Assembly: GCA_943788815.1 (NCBI GenBank)
Contig: CALSRS010000002.1
Coordinates: forward strand, 307,062 to 371,061
Source of the DNA: an uncultured Gammaproteobacteria bacterium
Lineage (GTDB): Bacteria > Pseudomonadota > Gammaproteobacteria > Eutrophobiales > Eutrophobiaceae
Reading direction: 5' to 3'
DNA: 64,000 bases
The notes below the pieces were generated by a model, which searched no databases, was not told the DNA's origin, and worked only from the letters and a program-made list of their open reading frames with translations. Numbering within the stretch: position 1 is the first letter of the stretch; each line of letters starts with the position of its first letter. This document shows positions 61,466 to 64,000 of this stretch, in pieces. Position numbers and translations under genes: made by a program.

Positions 61466-62821
61466 TTACGCCGTCGGATTCAAATCGAGATGACCGGTAC
61501 TGTTACCAAATGTTTCCATTTCAACACCACAAGTATCCAGTATACTCAAACAAAGGTTGGTCAAAGGCGTGCCTTCATCATAGCGGATATGACGACCCGG
61601 TTTGAGTTTACCCGCTCCACCACCTGCCAGAACCACCGGCAGGTTACCACGGTAATGCTTATGGCCATCACTGATACTACTGGCAAACAGGGTAATCGTA
61701 TTATCCAATAGTGAACTATCTCCATCGATAGTGTTTTGCATTCGATCAAGGTAGTACGCAAACTGTTGGGTCTGATAGGTTTCAAGCTGTACGCATTTGT
61801 CCATCATAACCGGATTATATCCGTGATGCGTAAGTGCGTGATGACCTTCCTCCAGACCGATTTCCCGATATGCCCGTTCACTTTTTTCCTTGGCCATGGC
61901 AAAGGTAATGACCCTGGTCATATCAGTCTGAAATGCTAGTACCTTGAGATCAAACATGATACGGGCGTTTTCTTCATAGTCATCTACCCTGCCTGCCGGC
62001 CTGTGCATGACGGGCAGTTCCCGGCCTGAGGATTGCTCTGCAATCTGGATCCTCCGCTCAACGTCACGTACACCATCCAGGTACTCAGCAAGTTTTACCC
62101 GATCGGCATGGCCTAGATCCTTTTCCAATGACCTGATCTCATTATTAATTATGTCCAGAATACTTCTGTCTTCCACAATGCGGCGTTGACGGACCTTGGG
62201 ATCGGTGCTGTCCATTTCACCAAACAACCTTTCAAATACCTTACGAGGATTATTCTCCACAGGCAGCGGAACTGATTCGCTACGCCATGAAAAAGTATTC
62301 AGATAGGCATCGCTGTCTGCGCCATCGGCGCCTGCCCCCATTTGACCTGAATCCAGAGACATTTCCAATGACGTTAGTTGGGTACCTTGTCCCATTTTTC
62401 TGGCAGCAATTTGATCCACCGAGATCCCTGCCAAACCACCTGGTCTTGGATAGGTCCCCGTTAAAAATATCCCACTTGCGGTAGCATGGGGTCCGGCATC
62501 GACACCCAATTCACTCCTAAGTAAATTACGATCTTCCATACTGGACAGACCAGTCAATATCAACAACTGGTCCTGATAAGGCTCCAGGGGTTTTAGGATG
62601 GTTGGTAAGCCGGATAATTTCCCTTCATAATCAGGAGTCCATTCATTCATGATACGACCATTAGGGACAAACACGACTGAGAATCGGACTGCTGGTTTCG
62701 CTGCATTAACAAGCGTATTCGCCAATGCCGGTACCATGGCATCCAGTAATGGTAATGCCAGTGACGTCCCAGCACCACGCAAAAAGGTACGGCGGTCCAG
62801 GTATTTTTTAAATATCATCAT
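61466..62821 (-). CDS. DUF1552 family protein with Tat-like signal
   Basis: YLDRRTFLRGAGTSLALPLLDAM; FVPNGRIMNEWTPDYEGKLSGLPTILKPLEPYQDQLLILTGL; HATASGIFLTG. Confidence 0.9.
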   Translation of the reverse strand: MMIFKKYLDRRTFLRGAGTSLALPLLDAMVPALANTLVNAAKPAVRFSVVFVPNGRIMNEWTPDYEGKLSGLPTILKPLEPYQDQLLILTGLSSMEDRNLLRSELGVDAGPHATASGIFLTGTYPRPGGLAGISVDQIAARKMGQGTQLTSLEMSLDSGQMGAGADGADSDAYLNTFSWRSESVPLPVENNPRKVFERLFGEMDSTDPKVRQRRIVEDRSILDIINNEIRSLEKDLGHADRVKLAEYLDGVRDVERRIQIAEQSSGRELPVMHRPAGRVDDYEENARIMFDLKVLAFQTDMTRVITFAMAKEKSERAYREIGLEEGHHALTHHGYNPVMMDKCVQLETYQTQQFAYYLDRMQNTIDGDSSLLDNTITLFASSISDGHKHYRGNLPVVLAGGGAGKLKPGRHIRYDEGTPLTNLCLSILDTCGVEMETFGNSTGHLDLNPTA

Positions 62822-64000
62822 TTGTCGATCTCCTCATCTGGAAAGGCAAGCTGTTGACTATCCCCAATATAATTGATGACCAGCGATAATTTTCGCTGGC
62901 AGAATCCTCGATTATCTTTCTAATCACTGACTGGTCACGATATTTCAGTCCGCGTCCAAGGGCATAAATGATCAGTTTCTCTGTGACGGTATGCAGAAAC
63001 TGTTCAGGACGCGAACCCAGAATTTGTGTCAACTCGGCCGGGCCAGCGAATGTTAAACCATCTGGTAATGCGCCTGTTGGATCGACAGGTGTGGTCCCTT
63101 CGTAATCCCGCCATGCACCGATGGCATTAAAATTATCCATAGCAAAACCTAATGGATCCATACGATTGTGGCAAACAGCACAAACCGTATTGGCCCGATG
63201 TATTTGCAATCGCTCTCGCATCGTTAAGACACGTCCGTTATCCTGATTTTCTGCCAATGTTGGCACATCCGGTGGCGGCTCAGGTGGCGGTGTCCCGAGG
63301 ATATTTTCTAATACCCATTTCCCTCGTAATGTAGGTGAGGTCCGGTTCGCATAGGAAGTCACCGTTAAAACACTGCCCTTACCTAGTAATCCTTTACGGT
63401 TGTTGTCTATTAAAGTTACACGGCGAAAGCCAGAGCCAAATATATTTGGGATACCGTAGTGCTGAGCCAGCCTTTCATTCACAAATGTATAATCTGCATT
63501 CAAGAACTCCAGTAAACTTCTATCTTCCCTGGCAATACTTTGGGCAAATAACTGGGTTTCCTTTTGCAATGCTTCACGTAAACTGTCGTCGAAATAAGGA
63601 AATACTTTTGGATCAGGAATAACGCCATCAAGCCTACGAATTCCCAACCATTGTTCTGTGAAATTTTGCACCAGTATATTTGAACGCTGATCAGACAACA
63701 GTCTTCTCACCTGTTCATTAAAAATTACTGGATCGCTTAATTTTCCCTGTTCAGCCAGAGTCAGTAATTCGTCATCTGGAATGCTACTCCAGATAAAAAA
63801 TGACAGACGTGATGCCAGATCCAGGTCGCTCAATTGATAAGGAGTGCCTGTGGGAATATTTTCAGGTTGGGATTCAATCCTGAATAAAAAGTGCGGACTG
63901 ACCAGGATACCTTGTATTCCCGTGCGAATGCCTTCTTCAAATCCGTCTTGATCATAGCCTACAGCGTAGAACTGTAATAATGTATCTACATCCGATTGTG
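62808..64000 (-). CDS. DUF1592/DUF1588/DUF1585-type (planctomycete-cytochrome-like) protein, 5' end outside window
   Basis: Frame remains open to window edge (QSDVDTLLQFYAVGYDQDGFEEGIRTGIQGILVSPHFLFRIESQPEN...LSDLDLASRLSFFIWSSIPDDELL); CAVCHNRMDPLGFAMDNFNAIGAWRD. Confidence 0.9.
   Translation of the reverse strand, partial: QSDVDTLLQFYAVGYDQDGFEEGIRTGIQGILVSPHFLFRIESQPENIPTGTPYQLSDLDLASRLSFFIWSSIPDDELLTLAEQGKLSDPVIFNEQVRRLLSDQRSNILVQNFTEQWLGIRRLDGVIPDPKVFPYFDDSLREALQKETQLFAQSIAREDRSLLEFLNADYTFVNERLAQHYGIPNIFGSGFRRVTLIDNNRKGLLGKGSVLTVTSYANRTSPTLRGKWVLENILGTPPPEPPPDVPTLAENQDNGRVLTMRERLQIHRANTVCAVCHNRMDPLGFAMDNFNAIGAWRDYEGTTPVDPTGALPDGLTFAGPAELTQILGSRPEQFLHTVTEKLIIYALGRGLKYRDQSVIRKIIEDSASENYRWSSIILGIVNSLPFQMRRSTNDDI

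Overview
This is a 64 kb chromosomal window, probably from a gammaproteobacterium (inferred from gene content only). About 50 CDSs can be supported. No rRNA, tRNA, CRISPR array, transposase or phage gene was recognised by eye. Left part (0-35 kb): EttA-type ABC-F C-terminus, OmpW-like porin, double rhodanese, TonB-plug outer-membrane protein, exported amidase, M48 protease, PPK2, Tat-exported FAD protein, an AddA/AddB-like helicase-nuclease pair, endonuclease I, an MCE lipid-transport operon (STAS-MlaE/MlaF/MCE/PqiC-like), two-component-fused TRAP permease, CBS protein, acetoacetyl-CoA synthetase, LldP-LldD lactate module, serine-glyoxylate-type aminotransferase and EamA transporter. Right part (35-64 kb): an accessory, secretion-rich catabolic region with M29-like exported protein, two tandem lipoproteins fusing a carboxypeptidase-regulatory-like domain, one CxxCH heme motif and a Vgb-like beta-propeller, two YtcJ-like amidohydrolases, two exported alpha/beta hydrolases, TAXI binding protein plus fused TRAP permease, Rieske oxygenase, Zn-alcohol dehydrogenase, ACMSD-like amidohydrolase, and an ankyrin/DUF1552/DUF1592 module. 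Most notable observations: a palindromic repeat inserted in frame inside the AddA-like helicase gene, with relatives elsewhere in the window; a recurring intergenic AAGTGTCTC motif; a stack of three palindromes in a divergent promoter region at 47.8 kb; a frameshifted carboxymuconolactone-decarboxylase-like gene; and the heme/propeller and catabolic modules. All family calls come from motif reading by eye, with no database search.
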